7,347 nucleotides of DNA from Campylobacteraceae bacterium (GTDB lineage: Bacteria > Campylobacterota > Campylobacteria > Campylobacterales > Campylobacteraceae), in assembly GCA_012521935.1 (NCBI GenBank), contig JAAYLJ010000096.1, positions 1 through 7,347 on the forward strand, written 5' to 3'. Below the pieces are notes generated by a model. That model saw only the letters and a program-made list of their open reading frames with translations. It had not been told where the DNA came from and made no database searches. The stretch's first letter is position 1; every line of letters begins with the position of its first letter. Below, one piece after another: positions 1-5,636 of this stretch. The position numbers and the translations under genes were made by a program.

Positions 1-1
1 A

Positions 2-364
2 GAGGGTGGACTTAATAGGTGGGAGTTTCTTAAAGAGTATTTGACTATTTTTTTTAAATTTATAGTAATTTTACTTCTCTCAGCTATTTTGTTTTTCATT
101 CCAATTGTAAACCTTTTTTCAATATATATTCCATTTTTTTATCTATTTTATGAAATATTAATCCTAGATGTAGCTGGTGAAATTTTTAAATATGATGAGT
201 TTAAAAAGATAAAAAATGAAGATCAAGGCTCTTTTTTACTAATAATACTAATCTGCTTTTTAATCTCCTTAGTGCCCTTCATTGGGCTTTTCCTCCAACC
301 ATTTTTTGTAATATATCTCACCCACCATATGTTTCAAAAGGTTATAATTTCTAACAAAACTTAA
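2..364 (+). CDS. EI24/CysZ-like integral membrane protein, 3' part only
   Basis: The reading frame is already open at the first bases of the window, so this is the C-terminal 120 residues of a longer protein; the TTG at 41 is not a credible start because codons for RWEFLKEY precede it without a stop. Two long hydrophobic blocks are visible. The first follows the RWEFLKEY stretch and runs through FFIPIVNLF and into a second helix. The second is the final LISLVPFIGLFLQPFFVIYLTHH segment. Between them lies a charged loop (about residues 64-75 of the visible part). The pattern of P-I-V-N-L-F, then an I-L-D-V-A-G-E-I-F-K-Y-D loop, then V-P-F-I-G-L-F-L-Q-P resembles the C-terminal half of the EI24/CysZ family, whose E. 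coli member takes part in sulfate uptake. Campylobacterota members are usually unassigned, so the sulfate role is not claimed here. The family call rests on remembered pattern similarity, not alignment. Confidence 0.66.
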   Translation, partial: EGGLNRWEFLKEYLTIFFKFIVILLLSAILFFIPIVNLFSIYIPFFYLFYEILILDVAGEIFKYDEFKKIKNEDQGSFLLIILICFLISLVPFIGLFLQPFFVIYLTHHMFQKVIISNKT

Positions 365-405
365 GGTAAATTTTATTTTTAAAGAATAATTTATTAGTTT
401 TTAGA

Positions 406-411
406 TAAAAT
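406..411 (+). promoter_or_regulatory. possible -10 box for the lytic transglycosylase gene
   Basis: The hexamer TAAAAT, preceded by GA, lies 32 bases before the ATG at 444 in an AT-rich stretch. No -35 box is evident, which is normal for the main sigma factor of Campylobacterota. The gap after the previous gene is only 79 bases, so read-through is equally possible. Confidence 0.3.
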
Positions 412-443
412 ATTTGCTTTTTAAAAAAGGATAGAATTAAAAT

Positions 444-986
444 ATGTTTAAAATATTAAAAATTTTACCTCTTTTTTTACTTTTTTTATCCACTTTTTCT
501 CTTGCTAGTGAATTAAAACCAAGCCAGATTGAAACACTTACTTTAGTTAAACAAGTGGCATCAAAATTTAAAAATAAAAAAGGGGAGAGCTTTGAAAAAA
601 CAGCCATGGCTATCTGTTTAACAGAGACAAGTGCTGGAGTTTTTAAAGTTGGAGATATTGGAAAAGATCCAAATATATTTAAAGCTTCACTTGGATTAAT
701 GCAAGTTAGACTAGAAACAGCAAGGTTTATTGCAGAAAAATTCAAGTTAAATGAAGTTAAAGCAATGAGTGATGTTAAGCTTGTAAATAAGCTTTTAAGT
801 GATGATAAATTTAATGTTGAAATGGCTGTAAGATTTATCATTTGGTTAAATGAGACGACAGATTATAGCTACTTTAGAACTGTTAGCAGATATAATGGTG
901 GAGAGAATAATAAAACTTACTACCAAAAAGTTATTAATAGCATGCAGCTTATTACCACACAAACAGACTTAATGAAAGATTTATAG
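444..986 (+). CDS. secreted lytic transglycosylase (SLT-type), single domain
   Basis: This 180-residue protein begins with a clear signal peptide: a short basic start (MFKILK), a Leu/Phe-rich core and a probable signal peptidase I site after about residue 22 (TFSLAS, then E). The mature part carries the landmarks of the lysozyme-like SLT fold in the right order. They are a glutamate in the TETSAG context at E61 (candidate catalytic acid), GLMQV at 84-88, and RYNGG at 149-153 followed by a Y-x-x-K-V helix. Such enzymes cleave the MurNAc-GlcNAc bond of peptidoglycan and leave 1,6-anhydro ends; here the site of action would be the periplasm. It is a minimal domain without cell-wall-binding modules. 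Such small forms serve in wall remodelling or in making room for secretion machines. No secretion genes are adjacent, so I assign no specific system. An AAAGGA ribosome site ends 12 bases before the ATG. Confidence 0.8.
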   Translation: MFKILKILPLFLLFLSTFSLASELKPSQIETLTLVKQVASKFKNKKGESFEKTAMAICLTETSAGVFKVGDIGKDPNIFKASLGLMQVRLETARFIAEKFKLNEVKAMSDVKLVNKLLSDDKFNVEMAVRFIIWLNETTDYSYFRTVSRYNGGENNKTYYQKVINSMQLITTQTDLMKDL

Positions 987-990
987 CAAT

Positions 991-1011
991 AAGTAAGTTT
1001 TCTTTTTACTT
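991..1011 (+). terminator. weak stem-loop after the transglycosylase gene
   Basis: AAGTAA at 991-996 can pair with TTACTT at 1006-1011 around a T-rich 9-base loop, just after the TAG stop. The stem is short and AT-only, and the T run is in the loop rather than after the stem, so termination here is doubtful. Confidence 0.2.
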
Positions 1012-1018
1012 CTTTAGT

Positions 1019-1024
1019 TACAAT
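1019..1024 (+). promoter_or_regulatory. possible -10 box for the desulforubrerythrin gene
   Basis: TACAAT lies 27 bases before the ATG at 1052. It would place the transcript start near 1031 and give a leader of about 20 bases containing the AAGGAG site (1041-1046). No -35 box or recognisable PerR-type operator is seen. The call rests on the hexamer and its position only. Confidence 0.33.
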
Positions 1025-1051
1025 TTTAATTAAACAATATAAGGAGTTTTA

Positions 1052-1699
1052 ATGAGACAGTATGAAACCTATAAGTGTGAAACTTGTGGAAACGAGGTTG
1101 AGGTACAAGTTGTAGGGGGTGGAAAACTCTCTTGTTGTGGCAAAGAGATGAAGTGCATTACCGAAAACTTAACCGCAGTAAATCTGATGAAAGCTTTTGC
1201 TGGCGAGTCAATGGCTAGAAACAAGTATGATCTTTTTGCAGATATGGCAGAAGAAGAGGGACTTCATAGAATCGCAGTTCATTTTAGAGAAGCAGCTTTA
1301 AATGAGATGTGGCATGCAAGGGCGCAGTTTAAAGAGTACAATAAAATGATACATGGTTTTGAACTAGATACTACTGCTAAAAACTTACTTTATGCAGCTG
1401 ATGGAGAGAGATATGAGCATGAGACTATGTATCCAGACTTTGAAGCAATAGCTAAAGAAGAGGGACATAGTGCCATAGCAAGACTTTTTAAAGCAATTGG
1501 TAGAGTTGAAGTGGAGCATGAAAGAGAGTATTTAGCTCTAAAACAGATGTTAGATGATGAGGGATTTTTTGAAAGTGAAGTAGAAGATACATGGGTTTGC
1601 GAAGTATGCGGACATGTTCATAGAGGCAAAAAAGCTCCAGGGGCTTGTCCGCTTTGTAGAGTAGGACAAGAGTATTTTAAAAGAGAGTTTTTAGGTTAA
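1052..1699 (+). CDS. rrc: desulforubrerythrin (three-domain rubrerythrin), peroxide reductase
   Basis: The 215-residue protein has three metal centres in a row. Residues 1-36 form a desulforedoxin-like FeCys4 site: C9 and C12 in CETCG, then the adjacent pair C28-C29 in CCGKEM. Residues 40-175 form the ferritin-like diiron four-helix domain, with candidate ligands E52 (GES), E85 and H88 (NEMWH), E119 and E122 (GERYE), and E153 and H156 (ExxH). Residues 180-215 form a rubrerythrin-type rubredoxin with C183, C186, C199 and C202 (CEVCGH and CPLC). This architecture is that of C. jejuni desulforubrerythrin (Rrc), a cytoplasmic enzyme that reduces hydrogen peroxide to water with electrons passed through the FeCys4 sites. 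It therefore suits microaerophilic or anaerobic life. An ideal AAGGAG sits 5 bases before the ATG. The gene converges on the thioesterase gene with a hairpin between. The gene name follows Campylobacter usage. Confidence 0.93.
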   Translation: MRQYETYKCETCGNEVEVQVVGGGKLSCCGKEMKCITENLTAVNLMKAFAGESMARNKYDLFADMAEEEGLHRIAVHFREAALNEMWHARAQFKEYNKMIHGFELDTTAKNLLYAADGERYEHETMYPDFEAIAKEEGHSAIARLFKAIGRVEVEHEREYLALKQMLDDEGFFESEVEDTWVCEVCGHVHRGKKAPGACPLCRVGQEYFKREFLG

Positions 1700-1700
1700 A

Positions 1701-1720
1701 GATAGGGGATCTCCCCTATC
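1701..1720. terminator. probable bidirectional hairpin terminator between converging genes
   Basis: A perfect inverted repeat fills this 20-base stretch, with arms GATAGGGG and CCCCTATC around ATCT. It is the only GC-rich stem in the surrounding AT-rich DNA. It begins one base after the desulforubrerythrin stop and overlaps the thioesterase stop codon (1716-1718). On the minus strand the stem is followed by TTT and then AACC; on the plus strand there is no T run. Efficiency is therefore uncertain, better for minus-strand transcripts. Confidence 0.6.
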
Positions 1721-2123
1721 TATCGTAAAGTTTCTTCTGATCGTTTGTTAATATAATAGGTTTTTTAACACCATCTTTATCAACACTTACATATGTAATA
1801 ACTGCGCTTGTCACGCTTATGCGCTCTATTTTTCCAAGGTTGGCTCTCTCAGCTACAACCTCAATTTCTGTTTGAATAGAACTATTTCCAACTTTAACTA
1901 TCTTTGCATAACAACAAACTGCGTCACCAACATATACAGGTTTTTTAAAACTCATTGAATTTACTGCTACAGTTACAACCCTATCAGGACTGAGCTCTCT
2001 AGCAGCAAGCGAACCTGCGATGTCCATTTGTGACATAATCCAACCACCAAAAATATTGCCAGCTGCATTTGTATCTTTTGGCATAGCTACTATTTTTACC
2101 TTAGGTTCACCCATTTCATGCAT
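1716..2123 (-). CDS. acyl-CoA thioesterase, YciA-type hotdog fold
   Basis: I place the start at the ATG at 2123, giving 135 residues beginning MHEMGEPK. An AAGGAT ribosome site lies just upstream, and Campylobacter homologues begin at the same point as I recall them. A TTG 33 bases further upstream is open in frame but lies within the likely -10 region, before the transcript start. The protein is a single hotdog domain of the usual family length. It has the N-terminal DTNAAGNIFGGWIMSQMD block (residues 18-34), which carries the candidate catalytic aspartate D34, followed by the AARELSPDRVVTVAV strand and the FKKPVYVGD loop. YciA enzymes hydrolyse a broad range of acyl-CoAs in the cytoplasm, recycling CoA and releasing fatty acids. 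The gene follows proX on the same strand but has its own -10 box. I see no functional link to solute uptake. Its stop lies inside the hairpin shared with the converging desulforubrerythrin gene. Confidence 0.88.
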   Translation of the reverse strand: MHEMGEPKVKIVAMPKDTNAAGNIFGGWIMSQMDIAGSLAARELSPDRVVTVAVNSMSFKKPVYVGDAVCCYAKIVKVGNSSIQTEIEVVAERANLGKIERISVTSAVITYVSVDKDGVKKPIILTNDQKKLYDR

Positions 2124-2145
2124 TGTAGATCCTTTTTTTCGTGCG

Positions 2146-2151
2146 ATTATA
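2146..2151 (-). promoter_or_regulatory. -10 box of the thioesterase gene
   Basis: On the minus strand a consensus TATAAT, preceded by TTTTTGGA, ends 22 bases before the ATG at 2123. A start of transcription near 2139 would leave a short leader containing AAGGAT. The box lies between the proX stop (2163) and the thioesterase ATG. It argues against translation from the upstream TTG at 2156. Confidence 0.5.
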
Positions 2152-2162
2152 TCCAAAAAGGT

Positions 2163-3140
2163 CTATTTTGCTGCTTTTGCCTCTTTAATCCAGCTATCAA
2201 AAGTTGCTTGATTAGCTTTTATCCAAGCTTTTGCATGGCGCAAAAAGTCACTTTGTTTCTTTTCACCCTTTGCAATTAACATATTTTGTGCACTAATGTC
2301 ATTTACATGAAGTCTCATAATGGAGAATAGTTTTGCAATGTCTGGATAGTTTTTTAAAACACTTTTATTTGCCGCAATATGTTGTGAATTTACATTAAAA
2401 CCATAATCAGCCCCATTTGGAAGCTTCGTACTTTTAGTGGTTGGATGAGCTGAATGGGTAACTTGTAGCCATACAACATCTTTTCCTGGAACCAACCTTC
2501 CACTAACCCAGTACGGCGTCCATGTGTAGTAAAGTATTGGTTTTCCTTGCTCATATTGGCTAATTGTTTGAGCAATGATAGCTGAATATTCGCCTTGATC
2601 ATGGGTTATATTATCTCTTAATTTAAACGCATCTAACTGATGCTCAATCACTGCTTCACAACCCCATCCAGGGTTACAGCCACTTAAATTTGCTTTTCCA
2701 TCTCCATTTGAATCAAATATTTTTGCAATTTTTGGATCTTTTAAATCATTTATATATTTAATATTATATTTTTGGGCACTTTTTTTATCTATCAAGTAAC
2801 CCTGAGCTGAATTTTCTACATAACTATTTTCATAATAAATTTTATCTACTCCGCCAGCTTCATTAAACATATTATCATGCAATGGTTTCCAATAGTTTGC
2901 TATGAAATAGACATCATTTGAGTTACTATTTTGAGCAATTGTCTTAAATGCAACAGCGTAAGCCACCTCATTTATGGGCTCAACCTTATATCCTAAAGCA
3001 ACAAGTGCTTCACTAACTATTGCAGTTTGAAAAGTCTCTTCTGCAATGGAAGATTTAAGTGGATAGATTTTAAAATCTTGTGCAAAAGTAGAAACTACAA
3101 AACTTATACTAATAATGAAAATCAAAAAAAGATTTCTCAT
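2163..3140 (-). CDS. proX: ProX, periplasmic glycine betaine/proline-betaine binding protein
   Basis: This 325-residue protein starts with a signal peptide (MRNLFLIF hydrophobic core, likely cut after FVVSTFA, before Q21). It is the periplasmic receptor that hands betaines to ProW and ProV. The three aromatic-box tryptophans of E. coli ProX (W65, W140, W188) correspond to W84 (YWKP), W159 (NPGWG) and W207 (YTWTP). The disulfide pair C136-C142 corresponds to C155 and C161 (GCNPGWGCE). The spacings between all five residues are identical to those I recall for E. coli, which supports a true quaternary-ammonium binding site. The absence of a lipobox cysteine indicates a soluble periplasmic protein, as in other ProVWX systems. 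Its ATG shares four bases (ATGA) with the proW stop, and an AAGGAGG ribosome site lies inside the end of proW, 4 bases upstream of the start. It is the last gene of the operon. Confidence 0.95.
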   Translation of the reverse strand: MRNLFLIFIISISFVVSTFAQDFKIYPLKSSIAEETFQTAIVSEALVALGYKVEPINEVAYAVAFKTIAQNSNSNDVYFIANYWKPLHDNMFNEAGGVDKIYYENSYVENSAQGYLIDKKSAQKYNIKYINDLKDPKIAKIFDSNGDGKANLSGCNPGWGCEAVIEHQLDAFKLRDNITHDQGEYSAIIAQTISQYEQGKPILYYTWTPYWVSGRLVPGKDVVWLQVTHSAHPTTKSTKLPNGADYGFNVNSQHIAANKSVLKNYPDIAKLFSIMRLHVNDISAQNMLIAKGEKKQSDFLRHAKAWIKANQATFDSWIKEAKAAK

Positions 3141-4180
3141 TTTGCCTCCTTTTTAAATAATTTATACATAAGTCCAACGGGACCTTTTTTGTACCAACCT
3201 CTAATGGTTTTATCTTTAGTTCCAAGAGATTGAGTCATCCTATCTAGCACTATGGCTAAAAGTACAATACTAATGCCTCCAAGAGCTGCTAAACCCATAT
3301 CTAACCTTCCAATACCTCTTAAAACCATTTGCCCAAGGCCGCCTACAGCTATCATTGAAGCTATCACAACCATGGAGAGCGATAGCATTAAGGTTTGGTT
3401 TATTCCAGCCATAATTGATGGCATTGCTACTGGGATTTGAACTCTAAAAAGCATTTGAGTACTTGTAGCCCCAAAAGATTTTGAAGCTTCTATTAAATCC
3501 TCTGGAACTTGTCTAATGCCTAAATCTGTAAGTCTAATTAATGGAGGCAGTGCAAAAATGATTGTTACTACGACTCCTGGTACATTTCCAATTCCAAAAA
3601 GCATCACAATTGGGATTAAATATACAAAAGCTGGAGTTGTTTGCATAGCATCTAATATAGGTTTAACTACCATTGATGCGCGGTTACTTTTAGAGATCCA
3701 AATGCCTAGCGGAAGCCCTAAGAGTATGCAAAAAACTACTGAGGTTATAACTAAAGATAGAGTTATCATTGTAGCTTCCCAAGCTCCACTAAAGCCTATG
3801 AAAAGTAGTGATATAAAAGTTCCAATGGCTAGTCTTAAGCCTGAAATTTGCCAAGCAATTAAAAAGAAAAGCAAAACAATAACCCAAGGATTTGCAAAAT
3901 GCAGTCCATTTTCAATACTGCTTAAAGTTATGTCAATTGGAGCTTTGATTGATTGGAAAAAATCTCTAAAATTATCAACAACCCAAGATAGGGCAGATTC
4001 TACCCAAGATTCAATTGGAATATAGCTTTCTTGAAAAGGGTTTAAAATGTCAAAAGCAGGTTTAACGCTCTCTTCTCCCATAAGCCAATCTGGCGTACTT
4101 TCTATACTACTTGAGTCACCCCAAGGTGAATCTTGCGTCACTTTTGTCTCATTTGTCCACGGGTTTGAATCAATGCCCAT
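3137..4180 (-). CDS. proW: ProW, betaine ABC transporter permease
   Basis: I choose the ATG at 4180 (347 residues). It has GGAG at a good distance, and its product begins MGIDSNPWTNE, resembling the E. coli start MADQNNPWDTT. A TTG at 4195 and an ATG at 4192 are open in frame but have no ribosome site. Residues 1 to about 95 form the long polar N-terminal extension typical of ProW, with the conserved ILNPF and IPIESWVESALSWVVD segments. Hydrophobic helices follow from about 98 to 313. The EAA loop that contacts the ATPase begins at about residue 231, EASKSFGATSTQ then IPVAMPSI. The protein forms the inner-membrane channel with ProV. Translation is tightly coupled: the start overlaps the proV stop by 11 bases, and the stop overlaps the proX start by 4. 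Confidence 0.95.
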   Translation of the reverse strand: MGIDSNPWTNETKVTQDSPWGDSSSIESTPDWLMGEESVKPAFDILNPFQESYIPIESWVESALSWVVDNFRDFFQSIKAPIDITLSSIENGLHFANPWVIVLLFFLIAWQISGLRLAIGTFISLLFIGFSGAWEATMITLSLVITSVVFCILLGLPLGIWISKSNRASMVVKPILDAMQTTPAFVYLIPIVMLFGIGNVPGVVVTIIFALPPLIRLTDLGIRQVPEDLIEASKSFGATSTQMLFRVQIPVAMPSIMAGINQTLMLSLSMVVIASMIAVGGLGQMVLRGIGRLDMGLAALGGISIVLLAIVLDRMTQSLGTKDKTIRGWYKKGPVGLMYKLFKKEAK

Positions 4181-5366
4181 TATTTTCTCCATCAAAATCT
4201 AAAGCTTTAAGTAAACTTGCTTTTGTTACAGCTCCTAGCAAAATACCCTCATCATCTAAAACAGGCACACCGCAAGGCGAGTCTGCTACCTTACCAATAG
4301 CATCATTTATATAATCATTCTTATTTAAAATTGGTACATCTTTTAAGATGGCGTCATCTAGGGTTAAATTTTTTCTTTGAGCGTCTTTTAGTGAGTCAAT
4401 TGAAACTGTGCCTCTATATTTTTTAGTTTTAGAAACCACATAGCCATAGTTTCTATCGTAAGTATGAAGCCTTTGAAGTGCTGCTCTAATTCCACTATTT
4501 CTATCTAAAAGATAGACATGCTTACGGCTAAGAATATCTTTTAGAGTGAAAATTCCACCTACATTTACACCTTGAAAGAATGATTTTACATAATCATTTG
4601 CAGGGGAGTGTAGTATCTCATCTGGAGTTCCAATTTGAACAATGCGGCCTCCTTCCATGATGGCAATCCTATCTCCAAGCTTCATTGCTTCATCTAAATC
4701 ATGTGAAATGAAAACGATAGTCCTCTCTTCATTTGCTTGAAGCTTAATAAGCTCATCTTGCATTTCAGATCTAATTAAAGGATCAAGAGCAGAAAAAGCT
4801 TCATCCATTAAGAGAATTTCAGGGTTATTTGCTAAAGCTCTTGCTAATCCTACTCTTTGTTGCATTCCGCCACTAAGTTCATCTGGAAATAAAAAAGCAT
4901 TTTGCTCTAAGCCAACTTGCTTAAGTGTTTCAAGTGCTATCTTATGCCGTTGTTCTCTTTTCATTCCAGCTATTTCAAGCCCAAAAGCAACATTTTCAAG
5001 TACATTTAAATGAGGAATAAGCGCAAATGATTGAAAAACCATGCTAATCTCTTTTCTTCTAATTTGCCTTAAAGATTTATCATCTAGCGCAGTAATCTCT
5101 TTACCGTTTATAGAAATCTTCCCATCTGTTGGATTAATTAGTCTATTTAACATTCTTACTAAAGTTGATTTTCCAGATCCAGATAAGCCCATAATTACAA
5201 AAATCTCTCCAGCCTCAACGCTAAAAGAGCAGTCGTAAACTCCGACAGTTTGACCAGTTTTTTTAAAAATCTCATCTTTAGTAATACCAGATTTGAGCAT
5301 CGTAAGTGCTCTATTTGGCTGATCACCAAATATTTTACACAAGTTTTTTACTTCAAGTTTCTTAAT
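4170..5366 (-). CDS. proV: ProV, betaine ABC transporter ATPase with CBS domains; apparent ATT start
   Basis: This is the ATPase of the osmoprotectant importer. With the start at 5366 it has 398 residues, close to the 400 of E. coli ProV. Visible motifs are Walker A GLSGSGKST (60-68), the Q-loop in VFQSF (Q112), signature LSGGMQQR (164-171), Walker B ILLMDE (184-189) and the H-loop in SHD (H222). A C-terminal CBS pair spans about 283-390; in related OpuA it senses ionic strength. No ATG, GTG or TTG lies between the upstream in-frame TAA and a TTG at 5342. That TTG has no ribosome site and would remove the first strand of the nucleotide-binding domain. Starting at the ATT restores (M)KKLEVKNLCKIFG, which matches E. 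coli KLEIKNLYKIFG, and AAGGAG lies exactly 5 bases upstream. First gene of the operon; its end overlaps proW. The function is secure; the unusual start is inference. Confidence 0.93.
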   Translation of the reverse strand: MKKLEVKNLCKIFGDQPNRALTMLKSGITKDEIFKKTGQTVGVYDCSFSVEAGEIFVIMGLSGSGKSTLVRMLNRLINPTDGKISINGKEITALDDKSLRQIRRKEISMVFQSFALIPHLNVLENVAFGLEIAGMKREQRHKIALETLKQVGLEQNAFLFPDELSGGMQQRVGLARALANNPEILLMDEAFSALDPLIRSEMQDELIKLQANEERTIVFISHDLDEAMKLGDRIAIMEGGRIVQIGTPDEILHSPANDYVKSFFQGVNVGGIFTLKDILSRKHVYLLDRNSGIRAALQRLHTYDRNYGYVVSKTKKYRGTVSIDSLKDAQRKNLTLDDAILKDVPILNKNDYINDAIGKVADSPCGVPVLDDEGILLGAVTKASLLKALDFDGENNGH

Positions 5367-5371
5367 ACTTT

Positions 5372-5377
5372 CTCCTT
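5372..5377 (-). promoter_or_regulatory. strong ribosome binding site that sets the proV start at ATT
   Basis: AAGGAG on the minus strand ends 5 bases before the ATT at 5366-5364. The nearest ordinary start codon, TTG at 5342, is 29 bases away and has no purine-rich site of its own, so this element decides the start. Confidence 0.75.
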
Positions 5378-5419
5378 ATATAGATTAAAAATTACACATT
5401 TCATGTCATATTTATCCAT

Positions 5420-5435
5420 AAAATATATATATTTT
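5420..5435. repeat. 16-bp perfect AT palindrome in the proV leader
   Basis: AAAATATATATATTTT is a perfect inverted repeat lying between the likely proVWX -10 box and the proV start. In RNA it could form only a weak hairpin. As DNA it could be bent, or bind a regulator. It consists only of A and T, so chance occurrence in this composition cannot be excluded. Confidence 0.4.
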
Positions 5436-5448
5436 GCCGTGAAATTAC

Positions 5449-5454
5449 ATTATA
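5449..5454 (-). promoter_or_regulatory. -10 box of the proVWX operon
   Basis: A consensus TATAAT on the minus strand, preceded by GGTAGG, would start transcription near 5442 and give a leader of about 76 bases before the ATT codon. No good -35 hexamer is placed 16-18 bases upstream (TTTATA is the nearest). The palindromic TATAAT inside 5501-5520 is an alternative further upstream. Confidence 0.5.
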
Positions 5455-5500
5455 CCTACCATACCTTTTGTATAAATTAATTGATTTTTAAGTAATAAAA

Positions 5501-5520
5501 ATAAAAATTATAATTTTTAT
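5501..5520. promoter_or_regulatory. 20-bp perfect palindrome with back-to-back TATAAT boxes
   Basis: ATAAAAATTATAATTTTTAT is a perfect 20-base palindrome midway between the divergent proV and ATPase genes. Because it is symmetric it contains TATAAT on the plus strand (5509-5514) and on the minus strand (5507-5512). It could thus be a divergent core promoter, a regulator's operator, or both. The plus-strand box is the best candidate promoter for the ATPase gene, with a start near 5521 and a leader of about 116 bases. Confidence 0.45.
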
Positions 5521-5526
5521 AAGTAA

Positions 5527-5562
5527 ACTTAAGAGATTCATCTCTTTAAAGATTGCTTAAGT
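5527..5562 (+). other. possible alternative-fold leader of the ATPase gene
   Basis: Two inverted repeats compete here. ACTTAAG (5527-5533) can pair with CTTAAGT (5556-5562). AAGAGA (5531-5536) can pair with TCTCTT (5541-5546) around the loop TTCA. They share bases 5531-5533, so both full stems cannot form at once. The segment lies just after the likely transcript start and about 75 bases before the GTG. I match it to no known riboswitch or small RNA. Confidence 0.28.
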
Positions 5563-5636
5563 CTTATTTAGAGAAAATGAGTTAAATAGTAGTAAGAAAA
5601 CTGTTTAAATCCAATCTCTTTTTTAGGGCTATCACT

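Noticed and set aside
41..364. TTG at 41 as the start of a complete 107-residue gene
   Set aside because: The frame is open to the left edge and the upstream codons encode a plausible part of the protein; there is no ribosome site before the TTG.
437..841. Minus-strand frame of 134 codons opposite the transglycosylase gene
   Set aside because: It is low-complexity in composition, mirrors the real gene, and lacks a ribosome site or recognisable domain.
2124..2156. TTG at 2156 as the thioesterase start
   Set aside because: The added 11 codons overlap a consensus TATAAT and the likely transcript start; the ATG at 2123 has a ribosome site and begins at the family's usual point.
2390..2602. Minus-strand frame of 70 codons within proX in another phase
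   Set aside because: It is fully contained in proX, whose frame carries all conserved residues; no ribosome site was seen.
2690..2720. EF-hand-like DSNGDGKA stretch in ProX as a possible new calcium site
   Set aside because: As I recall, the same stretch is present in ordinary ProX proteins such as that of E. coli, so it is a family feature and not a novelty.
3516..4025. Plus-strand frame of 169 codons inside proW, with smaller ones at 3027-3233, 3252-3440 and 4111-4314
   Set aside because: They lie antisense to confidently identified transporter genes, show no domain, and arise from the codon structure of the real frame.
4181..4195. TTG at 4195 or ATG at 4192 as the proW start
   Set aside because: Neither has a ribosome site; GGAG is well placed for the ATG at 4180, and the resulting N-terminus matches E. 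coli ProW.
5250..5480. Plus-strand frame of 76 codons running from proV into the intergenic region
   Set aside because: About half is antisense to proV; the rest is AT-rich DNA rich in Phe, Tyr and Ile codons with no ribosome site.
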